A stretch of DNA of 50,723 bases, from positions 1-50,723 of the forward strand of contig CAMAPJ010000006.1 of NCBI GenBank assembly GCA_945860085.1. Direction: 5' to 3'. The position numbers were made by a program, and so were the translations under genes. The notes under the pieces are model-generated. The model searched no databases. It was not told the origin of the DNA and was given only the letters and a program-made list of their open reading frames with translations. Positions 43,590 to 50,723 of this stretch are shown one piece after another. The stretch's first letter is position 1. Each line of letters starts with the position of its first letter. This DNA comes from Synechococcus sp. UW140. Lineage in GTDB: Bacteria > Cyanobacteriota > Cyanobacteriia > PCC-6307 > Cyanobiaceae.

Positions 43590-44849
43590 CTAACGACCCA
43601 GCTGGTCGCCCAGCTTGTCGGCGACAGTGTTCACATCCTTGTCGCCGCGGCCGGAGAGGTTGAGCACCACTTCAGTGCCGGGGGCCAGGGAGGGGCAGAG
43701 GGTATCCAGCCAAGCGAAGGCGTGGGCCGTTTCCAGGGCCGGAATGATGCCTTCGAGCCGGCAGACCAGCTGCAGGGCCGCTAAGGCCTCGCTGTCGGTG
43801 ACGGCGCCGTATTCGGCCCGGCCGATCTCCTTGAAGTAGCTGTGTTCCGGACCAACGCCCGGGTAATCGAGGCCGGCGCTGATCGAATGGGCCTCCTGCA
43901 CCTGGCCGTCCTCGTCCTGGAGCAGCAGGCTCATGGCGCCATGGAGCACCCCCACCCGTCCCTCGGTGATCGTGGCCGCATGGCGACCGGTGGCGACGCC
44001 ATCGCCGGCCGCCTCAACGCCGATCAGGCGCACCGAGGTGTCTTGCACAAAAGGATGGAACAGACCCATGGCATTCGAGCCGCCACCGACGCAGGCCACC
44101 AGCACGTCGGGCAAGCGGCCAAAGGCCTCCTGACACTGGCGTTTGGCCTCCTCGCCGATCACGGCGTGGAAGTCGCGCACCAGCATCGGGAAAGGATGGG
44201 GGCCGGCCACTGAACCGAGGATGTAGTGGGTGGTTTCCACATTGGTGACCCAGTCACGGATCGCCTCACTGGTGGCGTCCTTGAGGGTGGCCGTGCCAGC
44301 GGTCACGGGCTGCACGGTGGCGCCCAGCAGCCGCATGCGGAAGACATTGAGGGCCTGGCGGCGCATGTCCTCAGCGCCCATGTACACCACACACTCGAGG
44401 CCGAAGCGGGCGCAGACCGTGGCCGTGGCGACGCCATGTTGGCCGGCGCCGGTTTCGGCAATGATCCGTTTTTTGCCCATGCGCAGGGCCAAAAGAGCCT
44501 GACCGAGGGCGTTGTTGATCTTGTGGGCGCCGGTGTGGTTCAGGTCTTCGCGCTTCAGCCAGATGCGGGGACCCCCTTCCGGCCGGCGGTAGTGCTCGCT
44601 GAGCCGTTCGGCCTCGTAGAGGGGCGTGGGCCGGCCGACGTAATGCTTGAGCAGGTGGTTGAGGCGCTCGGTGAAGGCGGGATCGGCCCAGGCCTCAGCC
44701 GCGGCCGCCTCCAGCTCCGCCAGGGCGGGGATCAGGGTTTCGGGCACGTATTGACCGCCGAACTGGCCAAAGCGGCCCAGGGCGTTGGGGCGGACGGCCG
44801 GTTCCAGCGCCGCGGGGTCAACGGTCAGGGCAGGGACGGTGGTGGTCAC
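43590..44849 (-). CDS. trpB: Tryptophan synthase beta chain
   Basis: PLP enzyme joining indole and serine to tryptophan. 419 residues from ATG 44849. [19 protein letters not shown] is the N-terminal signature, [20 protein letters not shown] holds the PLP-binding Lys, [14 protein letters not shown] the substrate loop, [12 protein letters not shown] the phosphate-binding loop, [18 protein letters not shown] the catalytic region. trpA is not adjacent. It converges with hrcA (33-bp gap) and is divergent from the SUI1 gene. Confidence 0.97.
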   Translation of the reverse strand: MTTTVPALTVDPAALEPAVRPNALGRFGQFGGQYVPETLIPALAELEAAAAEAWADPAFTERLNHLLKHYVGRPTPLYEAERLSEHYRRPEGGPRIWLKREDLNHTGAHKINNALGQALLALRMGKKRIIAETGAGQHGVATATVCARFGLECVVYMGAEDMRRQALNVFRMRLLGATVQPVTAGTATLKDATSEAIRDWVTNVETTHYILGSVAGPHPFPMLVRDFHAVIGEEAKRQCQEAFGRLPDVLVACVGGGSNAMGLFHPFVQDTSVRLIGVEAAGDGVATGRHAATITEGRVGVLHGAMSLLLQDEDGQVQEAHSISAGLDYPGVGPEHSYFKEIGRAEYGAVTDSEALAALQLVCRLEGIIPALETAHAFAWLDTLCPSLAPGTEVVLNLSGRGDKDVNTVADKLGDQLGR

Positions 44850-44999
44850 CGGCGGCGGTGCAAGAGGATTCCAGCGTAGGAAGCAACCAGAGCGTCAGGG
44901 CGCTACGGAGCTGAGCGGCCTGCGCAGGGGAAGAGGGATTGGACGGCTCAAGCTTGGGTCCCGCCCTGCGCTGAACTGGAGCCAGCAAACGGCACCACC

Positions 45000-45350
45000 A
45001 TGGCCAAGGGCGGCTGGCAGGAATTCAGCAGACCGGAAAGCCTGCAACGCAGCCCTGGACCGGGGGCTAGTCCTGGCCAGGGCAGCGGCGCCCAACCCAC
45101 CGCCAAGGCCCTGCAACGGGTGCGGGTGCAACGCACCAAGGCCGGCAAGGGCGGCAAGTTGGTGACGGCGATCACGGGCCTGGAAGCCAGCGAGAGCGAG
45201 GCCAAGGACCTGCTCAAACAGCTCAAGGCCCTCGCCGGCACCGGCGGCACCCTTAAAGGCGGCGTGATCGAACTGCAAGGCGACCAAGTGGCCCCGGCCC
45301 TGGCGGCCCTGGAGAAAGCCGGGTATCGGCCCAAGCAGGCGGGCGGATGA
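45000..45350 (+). CDS. SUI1/eIF1-like translation factor (YciH family)
   Basis: 116-residue protein with the SUI1 fold. Residues 1-40 are G/P/S-rich. The domain follows: [76 protein letters not shown]. KGGKxVTxIxGL and GTGGTLKGGVIELQGD are the family signatures. The bacterial YciH protein can influence initiation fidelity or stress translation in vitro. Its stop overlaps the start of the TauE/SafE gene by four bases. Confidence 0.93.
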   Translation: MAKGGWQEFSRPESLQRSPGPGASPGQGSGAQPTAKALQRVRVQRTKAGKGGKLVTAITGLEASESEAKDLLKQLKALAGTGGTLKGGVIELQGDQVAPALAALEKAGYRPKQAGG

Positions 45351-46216
45351 GCCCCCTTTCGTTGATCGACCCAACCCTGGTGATCGACCTCACCCTGGCG
45401 CTCCTGCCTGGCACCAGCCCCCTGGCCCTCTGGTTGCCCGCGGTGATCACCCCCGCCGATCTACTGCTGCAACTGGGCCTGTTTGCGGCCTCCTTGGTGG
45501 CCAACCTGCTCTCGGCCCTAGCGGGGGGCGGCGCCGGGCTGGTGCAACTGCCGGTGCTGATCCTGCTGGGGCTGAGTTTTCCCCTGGCCCTGGCCACCCA
45601 CAAGCTGGCCAGCGTGGCCCTGGGCGTGGGCGCCAGCCTGCGCCATGCCCGGGAGCGCTCCCTGAATCCGCGCCTGGCGGCCTTCGTGCTGGTCTGCGGC
45701 CTGCCCGGCGTGGTGCTGGGGGCCCGGGTGGTGCTGGCCTTGCCCCCCAAGCTCTGCACCCTGCTGCTGGGGCTGCTCACCATCGCCCTGGGGCTCTATT
45801 CGATCAGCCAACCCCAGCTAGGTAGCGTCAGCGCAATACGCCAGCTGGATCGGCGCGGCCTGGCCATCGGCGGCGCGGGTCTGTTCGCCATCGGCTTTCT
45901 CAACGGCTCGCTCACCTCCGGCACCGGCCTGTTTGTGACCCTGTGGCTGGTGCGCTGGTTTGGCCTCGACTACGGCCGGGCCGTGGCTTACACCCTGATT
46001 CTGGTGGGCCTGTTCTGGAACGGCGCCGGCGCCCTCACCCTGGGGATCCAGGGCCAGATCGCCTGGAACTGGGTGCCGGTGCTGTTGGCCGGCTCGATCG
46101 CCGGCGGCTATCTGGGGGCCCACCTGGCCATCGCCAAGGGCAGCCGGCTGGTGAAGCGCGCCTTTGAGATCCTCTCGCTGGTGATGGGTGTGTCGCTGCT
46201 GGTCAAGAGTTTCTGA
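45347..46216 (+). CDS. TauE/SafE family sulfite exporter-type permease (DUF81)
   Basis: 289-residue membrane protein with about eight transmembrane helices. [60 protein letters not shown] is the first repeat of the TauE/SafE family, and [52 protein letters not shown] the second, giving the inverted-repeat architecture. Members transport sulfite, sulfoacetate or related anions. The assimilatory gene cysC follows 100 bp downstream in the same direction, which mildly supports a sulfur substrate. It is coupled to the SUI1 gene by ATGA. Confidence 0.9.
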   Translation: MSPLSLIDPTLVIDLTLALLPGTSPLALWLPAVITPADLLLQLGLFAASLVANLLSALAGGGAGLVQLPVLILLGLSFPLALATHKLASVALGVGASLRHARERSLNPRLAAFVLVCGLPGVVLGARVVLALPPKLCTLLLGLLTIALGLYSISQPQLGSVSAIRQLDRRGLAIGGAGLFAIGFLNGSLTSGTGLFVTLWLVRWFGLDYGRAVAYTLILVGLFWNGAGALTLGIQGQIAWNWVPVLLAGSIAGGYLGAHLAIAKGSRLVKRAFEILSLVMGVSLLVKSF

Positions 46217-46279
46217 ACCCGGGCCCCAGGCTCCGCCTAGACGCCCGCCTGCACCGGCGCTCGCCCTCACCCTGGCGGG

Positions 46280-46285
46280 GAGAAT
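46280..46285 (+). promoter_or_regulatory. Possible cysC -10-like element (GAGAAT)
   Basis: GAGAAT within GGGGAGAATGGC, 33 nt upstream of the cysC ATG. The same word occurs upstream of rpaA (2031-2036) and on the purE strand (48745-48740). Confidence 0.3.
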
Positions 46286-46317
46286 GGCCGGCATCGCTCC
46301 GGCCGTCGCCCGCGCCC

Positions 46318-46980
46318 ATGTCCGCCACCAGCCCGCTGTCCAGCCCTAGCCCAGGCCCGCTCACCACCAAGGGCGCATCCACCAACATCGTTTGGCACCA
46401 TTCCTCGGTGGATCGGGCGGCCCGGGCCCATCAACGGGGCCACCGCAGCGCCATCCTCTGGTTTACCGGCCTCTCGGGCGCCGGCAAGAGCACCCTGGCC
46501 AACGCGGTTAATTCGACCCTGTTTGAACAGGGCCTCGCCTGCTACGTGCTCGATGGCGACAACGTGCGCCATGGCCTCTGCCAGGACCTGGGCTTCTCCG
46601 ACGCCGATCGCACCGAGAACATTCGGCGCATTGGGGAGGTGGCCAAGTTGTTCGTCGATGCGGGGGTGGTGGTGCTGACCGCGTTCGTGTCCCCATTTCG
46701 AGCCGACCGCGCTCGGGTCCGGGCGCTGGTGCCGGAGGGGGACTTCATCGAAATCCACTGCGCCGCAGACCTGGCCGCCTGCGAAACCCGCGACACCAAG
46801 GGGCTCTATGCCAAGGCCCGGGCCGGCGTGATCAAGGAGTTCACCGGCATCTCCAGCCCCTACGAAGACCCCGAACAGCCGGAACTGCGGGTGGAGACCG
46901 GCAGCCAGTCCCTGGAGGACTGCGTCAGCCAGGTGATCGTCTATCTGGAGGAGCAGGGGATCATTCCGGCGGCGGCGTGA
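46318..46980 (+). CDS. cysC: Adenylylsulfate kinase
   Basis: Phosphorylates APS to PAPS in sulfate assimilation. 220 residues from ATG 46318. [37 protein letters not shown] contains the P-loop GLSGAGKST (about 54-62), then [41 protein letters not shown] (APS binding) and [25 protein letters not shown]. The first 20 residues are a variable Ser/Pro-rich lead. It overlaps the convergent AI-2E-type gene by 20 bp. Confidence 0.96.
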   Translation: MSATSPLSSPSPGPLTTKGASTNIVWHHSSVDRAARAHQRGHRSAILWFTGLSGAGKSTLANAVNSTLFEQGLACYVLDGDNVRHGLCQDLGFSDADRTENIRRIGEVAKLFVDAGVVVLTAFVSPFRADRARVRALVPEGDFIEIHCAADLAACETRDTKGLYAKARAGVIKEFTGISSPYEDPEQPELRVETGSQSLEDCVSQVIVYLEEQGIIPAAA

Positions 46981-48067
46981 GGCTGGGACCCTGGGGCAAG
47001 CCCGGAACCTCGGGCAAGCCCAGCTGGGTGGCCCAAGCATCGAGGAAGGTTTTGAGGCAGCTGGCCACCGGCACCGCCAAGAGCAGGCCAAGCAGCTCGC
47101 CCAGGCCCATCAGGCTGCCGAAGCGGGCCCCCAAAGGCAGGCTCACCAGCAGCCAGGCAGGCTGCAGGCCCACGATGCTGCCCATTAGCCGGGGCTGGAT
47201 CACCTGGTCCACCACCTGGCCAACGCTGATCGCCGCCGCCAGCACCTCCAGCCCGGTGCGGGGATCCTCTAGGGCCAGCAGCAGGCTCACCAGCAGGATC
47301 GTGACGGCACTGGCATAGGGCACCAGGGTGGTGAAGCCGATCAGCACGGCAAACAACACTCCATAGGGAATGCCCAGCAAGGTGAACACCACCATCTGGG
47401 CGCCACTGAGGATCAGGGCCAGCACCACCTGGCCGGCGAAGTAGCCCCGAAAGGTGCGGCCCAAGGTGGTGAGCAGCAGGCCACTCCAGGCGGCTGGCAG
47501 CCAGCGGGCCAGGCCGGCCACGATCACCTCACCGCCGAGCAACAGAAACACCGCCAGCACCGTGACGATCAGGGTGTTGACCGTGAGGCCAACGGTGGCA
47601 CCGAGCAGGCTGAGCAGCCGCTGGCTCAGCTGGCTGGCCACCTGGCTGGTGCGGGTCAACAGGCTGCTGCTGAGGTCGCCGAATTCCGTGGGCAGGCCCC
47701 GCTCGGCGGCCCACTCCTGCAAGACATTCAGCCAGCGCTCCCCCTCGGATAGCCAGCCCGGCAGGACATTGATCAGCCCCACCAGCTGTTCCACCAGCCG
47801 GGGCACCAGCCAGAGGGCGGAGAGCACCAGCAGGCCCAGCCCAAGGCCCACCACCACCAGTACGGCCAGGCCCCGGGGCAGGCCGCGGCCGCTCAGCCAG
47901 CGGGTGGGCAGATCAAGCAGAAAGGCGATCAGGGCCGCCCCGATGAACAGGGCCGGGAAGGGCGCCAGGGGCACCAGCAACTGGCGCAACACCCACAGGT
48001 TGAGCACCAGCAGGGGCAGGATCAGGCCCAGCCGAAGCCAGGGCGGCAGCACCAGACGCTCAATCAT
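46961..48067 (-). CDS. AI-2E family transporter (PerM-like permease)
   Basis: 368-residue integral membrane protein with about eight helices. [49 protein letters not shown] is the N-terminal part, a soluble helical segment (about 80-150) follows, and the family core is [44 protein letters not shown], ending [37 protein letters not shown]. Members include putative autoinducer-2 exporters and Na+/H+ antiporters; substrate cannot be assigned. It overlaps purE by four bases (same strand) and cysC by 20 bp (opposite strand). Confidence 0.9.
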   Translation of the reverse strand: MIERLVLPPWLRLGLILPLLVLNLWVLRQLLVPLAPFPALFIGAALIAFLLDLPTRWLSGRGLPRGLAVLVVVGLGLGLLVLSALWLVPRLVEQLVGLINVLPGWLSEGERWLNVLQEWAAERGLPTEFGDLSSSLLTRTSQVASQLSQRLLSLLGATVGLTVNTLIVTVLAVFLLLGGEVIVAGLARWLPAAWSGLLLTTLGRTFRGYFAGQVVLALILSGAQMVVFTLLGIPYGVLFAVLIGFTTLVPYASAVTILLVSLLLALEDPRTGLEVLAAAISVGQVVDQVIQPRLMGSIVGLQPAWLLVSLPLGARFGSLMGLGELLGLLLAVPVASCLKTFLDAWATQLGLPEVPGLPQGPSLTPPPE

Positions 48068-48603
48068 CGCGGCCCCGTCATCGCCTCCAGGTAAGCCGCA
48101 CTGCCCAGCTCCTGCAGGCGGGCATCTTTGGTCACCACCTGGCCATGGAGGTCGCGGCGATAGGCGAGCAAGCGCTCGGCTAGGTCGGCGTCGCCGGTGG
48201 CCAGGATCTGCACCGCCAGCAGGCCGGCATTGAGCCCATTGCCGATGGCCACGGTGGCCACCGGGATCCCGGCCGGCATCTGCACGATCGAATGGAGCGA
48301 ATCCACTCCAGACAAGGCCCGCGTCTGCACCGGCACGCCGATCACCGGCAGGGTGGTGAGCGAGGCGACCATGCCGGGCAGGTGGGCGGCACCACCGGCA
48401 CCGGCGATCACCACCTTGAGACCCCGGCCCGCCGCGGCTTGGGCAAAGGCCACCATCTCCAGTGGCGTGCGGTGGGCTGAGAGCACCCGCACCTCAACAG
48501 CGACCCCAAATTGCTTCAGCAGCGCCACGGCCGGCTCCATGGTCGGCAAGTCGGAATCGCTGCCCATCACCACCGCCACCCGGGGGGCTGGGTCGCCGGA
48601 CAT
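48064..48603 (-). CDS. purE: N5-carboxyaminoimidazole ribonucleotide mutase (PurE)
   Basis: Converts N5-CAIR to CAIR in purine synthesis. From ATG 48603 (MSGDPAPRVAVVMGSDSDLP) it is 179 residues. MGSDSDLPTMEPAV, VRVLSAHRTPLEM (catalytic His), VVIAGAGGAAHLPGMVASLTTLPVIGVPV and LHSIVQMPAGIPVATVAIGNG are all conserved. Longer starts exist: ATG 48705 (34 residues longer) is 35 nt downstream of a GAGAAT element and so could be the real start; ATG 48741 is the longest. The extension is not conserved, so I keep 48603. It is divergent from nagA. Confidence 0.93.
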   Translation of the reverse strand: MSGDPAPRVAVVMGSDSDLPTMEPAVALLKQFGVAVEVRVLSAHRTPLEMVAFAQAAAGRGLKVVIAGAGGAAHLPGMVASLTTLPVIGVPVQTRALSGVDSLHSIVQMPAGIPVATVAIGNGLNAGLLAVQILATGDADLAERLLAYRRDLHGQVVTKDARLQELGSAAYLEAMTGPR

Positions 48604-48789
48604 GGAAGAAGGCGCTAGGGGGTGGAGGGCCTCAGCTGGAGTGGCCGCCAGGCCAGGGGCACCGTGCAGACTGACGGAGCCGGCGTCGCTCGGGGCTACG
48701 GCCATGGGATGCAACAGGCGACGGAGCAGCGAGGATGGCATTCTCCCGCTTCAGCACCCCTTCGTCCTCCCCCGGCGGGAGCTGTTTCG

Positions 48790-49944
48790 ATGCGCTGGCT
48801 CAGCAACGTTCGCCTGCCCGAAGGCGGCCCCCAGCTCTGGCGCATCGGCCTCGATGACCAGGACCAGATCGTCGTCGTGGAGGCCCTAGCCCCCGGCAGT
48901 GCCGCAGCCGGAGCCAACTGGCAGGGGGACTGGCTCAGTCCCGCCGGGGTGGACCTGCAAATCAACGGCGGCCTCGGCCTGGCCTTCCCTGAACTCACCG
49001 ACGCCGACCTGCCCCAGCTGGAGGCGTTGCTGGAGTTGCTCTGGCGCGATGGCATCGAAGCGATCTGCCCCACCCTGGTGACCTGCGCGGTGGCCCCCCT
49101 TCGCCAGGCCCTGGCCGTGCTGCGAGCCGCCCGGCAGCGTCACCGCAGCGGCCGCTGCCGCCTGCTCGGCGCCCACCTGGAAGGGCCGTTTCTGGCCCAT
49201 GCCCGCCGCGGCGCCCATCCCGCCAACCAGCTCTGTGCGCCCAGCCGCAGCGCGCTGCTGGAGCGGATCGGTGGCTTTGAAGAGGAGATCGACCTGGTCA
49301 CCCTGGCCCCGGAACTGGAGGGGGCCGGCGAAGTGATCCGCAGCCTGCAGGAGCTGGGCATTGTTGTCAGCCTGGGCCACAGCCAGGCCAATCAGGCCGA
49401 AGCCAGCGCCGCCTTTGGCGCCGGGGTGTCGATGCTGACCCACAGCCTCAACGCCATGGCCGGCCTGCACCACCGGGCGCCGGGACCCGTCGCGGCGGCC
49501 CTGCTGGGGGGCGAGGTCCACCTAGGACTGATCGCCGATGGCGTCCATGTGGCGCCCACCATGGCGGTGTTACTGCAACGGCTGGCAGCCGAGCGGCTGG
49601 TGCTGGTGAGCGATGCCCTCGCCCCCTACGGCCTGGCCGATGGGCGTCACCGCTGGGATCAGCGGGAGTTGCTGGTGGAGAACGGCACCTGCCGGCTGGA
49701 GGACGGCACCCTGGCCGGGGTGACCCTGCCCCTACTGGAGGGGGTGAGGCGCCTGGCCCTGTGGGGCGGCGAGGCGGCAGCGGCCATCGCCGCCGCCACG
49801 GTCACCCCGCGGCGGGTGCTGGGCGACGGGCGGGCGATCGAAAGCCTGCTGGTGGGCCTGCCCCTCGCCGAGACCCTGCGCTGGAGCGGCCCAGCCCAAT
49901 CCCTGGACTGGCAACGCAGCGGGCCAAGCAACCAAGCTGCCTAG
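48790..49944 (+). CDS. nagA: N-acetylglucosamine-6-phosphate deacetylase (NagA)
   Basis: Deacetylates GlcNAc-6-phosphate for recycling of peptidoglycan sugars. From ATG 48790 it is 384 residues. DLQINGGLG gives the QxN metal-site variant seen in E. coli NagA, HLEGPFL the metal Glu, SLGHSQA and LTHSLNAMAGLHHR the metal His residues, and LVSDALAPYG the catalytic Asp. GLIADGVHV is the substrate His. An open frame continues upstream to 48622 over the purE leader, but conserved sequence begins at MRWLSNVRLP. A GGGAG sequence lies ahead of the ATG. It ends 36 bp before chlM. Confidence 0.93.
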   Translation: MRWLSNVRLPEGGPQLWRIGLDDQDQIVVVEALAPGSAAAGANWQGDWLSPAGVDLQINGGLGLAFPELTDADLPQLEALLELLWRDGIEAICPTLVTCAVAPLRQALAVLRAARQRHRSGRCRLLGAHLEGPFLAHARRGAHPANQLCAPSRSALLERIGGFEEEIDLVTLAPELEGAGEVIRSLQELGIVVSLGHSQANQAEASAAFGAGVSMLTHSLNAMAGLHHRAPGPVAAALLGGEVHLGLIADGVHVAPTMAVLLQRLAAERLVLVSDALAPYGLADGRHRWDQRELLVENGTCRLEDGTLAGVTLPLLEGVRRLALWGGEAAAAIAAATVTPRRVLGDGRAIESLLVGLPLAETLRWSGPAQSLDWQRSGPSNQAA

Positions 49945-49947
49945 GAT
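49938..49947 (+). promoter_or_regulatory. Putative extended -10 box of chlM, overlapping the nagA stop
   Basis: TGCCTAGGAT; the hexamer TAGGAT begins with the nagA TAG stop codon and ends 33 nt before ATG 49981. Confidence 0.5.
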
Positions 49948-49980
49948 CCCGGCCAATGTTGTTCCACCAGCCGCTTCCCG

Positions 49981-50723
49981 ATGTCCACCGAGCAGCTCCT
50001 GGACAACACCTCCCCGAGCGCCGCAACCCAGTCGACAGCAACCCCATCGATAGAAGCCCCATCCACAACAGCCAAGGACAGCGAGAAGTCCGTGGTGGAG
50101 GCCTATTTCAATAGCACTGGTTTCGATCGCTGGAATCGCATCTACAGCGACAGCGAAGACGTCAACAAGGTTCAGCGCAATATCCGCATCGGCCACCAGA
50201 AAACGGTGGACCAGGTGCTGGCCTGGCTGCAGGAGGAGGGCAACCTGGCCGAGCGCAGTTTCTGTGATGCCGGCTGCGGCGTCGGCAGCCTCAGCCTGCC
50301 CCTGGCGGCCCTGGGGGCCGGCAACATCCAGGCCAGCGACCTGTCCGAGGCGATGGTGAATGAGGCCCGTCGCCGGGCCAGCGCGCAGGGCCTCGATCCG
50401 GCCCGCCTGCAGTTCAGTGCCTCCGATCTGGAAAGCCTGGAGGGCCGTTACGACACGGTGGTCTGCCTGGATGTGTTCATCCACTACCCCCAGGAGCCGG
50501 CCGAACAGATGGTGGAACATCTGGCCTCGTTGGCGCAGCGGCGCCTGCTGGTGAGCTTTGCGCCCTATACGCCCCTGCTGGCGGTGCTCAAGCGCATCGG
50601 CGAGCTGTTCCCCGGCCCCAGCAAGACCACCCGGGCCTACACCCTGCGCGAAAGCGGCATCGTGGCGGCGGCGGAACGCAGCGGCTTCCGCCTGGTGCGC
50701 CGCAGCCTCAACCAGGCCCCCTT
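49981..50723 (+). CDS. chlM: Magnesium protoporphyrin IX methyltransferase (5' part, runs off the window)
   Basis: SAM-dependent methylation of Mg-protoporphyrin IX, a committed step of chlorophyll synthesis at the membrane. ATG 49981; 247 codons are in the window and the stop is beyond the right edge (the usual length is about 230-240 plus the variable start). SEKSVVEAYFNSTGFDRWNRIYSD and VNKVQRNIRIGHQKTVDQVLAWL are diagnostic. SAM-binding motif I is FCDAGCGVGSLSLPLAALGA (about 91-110), and VCLDVFIHYPQ, LVSFAPYTPLLAVLKRIGELFPGPSKTTRAYT and AERSGFRLVRR follow. The first 34 residues (S/T/A/P-rich) precede the family start and may be a disordered lead. Confidence 0.95.
   Translation, partial: MSTEQLLDNTSPSAATQSTATPSIEAPSTTAKDSEKSVVEAYFNSTGFDRWNRIYSDSEDVNKVQRNIRIGHQKTVDQVLAWLQEEGNLAERSFCDAGCGVGSLSLPLAALGAGNIQASDLSEAMVNEARRRASAQGLDPARLQFSASDLESLEGRYDTVVCLDVFIHYPQEPAEQMVEHLASLAQRRLLVSFAPYTPLLAVLKRIGELFPGPSKTTRAYTLRESGIVAAAERSGFRLVRRSLNQAP

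Noticed and set aside
48604..48741. N-terminal extension of purE
   Set aside because: Sequence before MSGDPAPRVAVVMGSDSD is not PurE-like; kept as an alternative (ATG 48705) because of the GAGAAT word, but not used for the call.

Overview
The window is a gene-dense, GC-rich piece of a cyanobacterial chromosome. Photosystem, NDH-1, carotenoid and chlorophyll genes (psbD, ycf3, ycf34, crtB, crtP, ndhM/F/D/E/G/I/A, chlM) sit beside rpaA and rpaB. The gene order (rpaA-holB-tmk-metal ATPase-ycf3-radA-rpaB-plsX-fabH-fabD-plsC, crtB-crtP-ndhM-rbcR-nnrU-ndhF-ndhD, citrate synthase-ndhAIGE), the high GC, and the frequent GTG/TTG starts point to an alpha-cyanobacterium of the Synechococcus/Cyanobium group. 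The genus is an inference from memory of gene order, not a computed placement. I see no prophage, insertion sequence, CRISPR array or genomic island.

Layout. 1-1.6 kb: the 5' end of psbD (minus strand), then a UPF0367 protein, a lone ABC ATPase and tRNA-Asn. 2-14.9 kb: rpaA; holB, tmk and a Cu+ ATPase on the minus strand; ycf3; radA; rpaB; and the phospholipid/fatty-acid genes plsX, fabH, fabD and plsC. 14.8-18.6 kb: a YdcF-like protein, tsaB and ycf34 on the minus strand, then cca and an RRM protein. 18.6-29.5 kb: an alpha/beta hydrolase, crtB-crtP, ndhM-DUF3172, rbcR, an NnrU/Z-ISO-family protein, ndhF and ndhD. 29.6-35.3 kb: lapA, scpA, a sugar-nucleotide transferase, metF, a PedR-like regulator, a CYTH protein and nadK. 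35.4-42 kb: a minus-strand run of ndhE, G, I, A, citrate synthase, sixA and a DUF3352 protein. 42.1-50.7 kb: rhodanese, hrcA, trpB, SUI1, a TauE/SafE permease, cysC, an AI-2E-type permease, purE, nagA and the 5' part of chlM.

Seven NDH-1 subunits lie here in four transcription units, together with carotenoid enzymes (crtB, crtP and possibly a zeta-carotene isomerase) and regulators of light, redox and carbon response (rpaA, rpaB, pedR-like, rbcR). Core lipid synthesis forms one co-directional run from plsX to plsC.

The less ordinary signals are small-scale. There is a perfect 17-bp inverted repeat inside the holB coding sequence. PlsX carries an N-terminal extension of GxxxG tetrapeptide repeats. 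A C13 tract lies next to the putative hrcA -10 box. Short tandem duplications of 13 or 17-18 bp occur in many intergenic gaps. An inverted repeat brackets the putative rbcR -10 box, and a TGCCTANNNT promoter motif recurs. No wholly new multigene system is evident.
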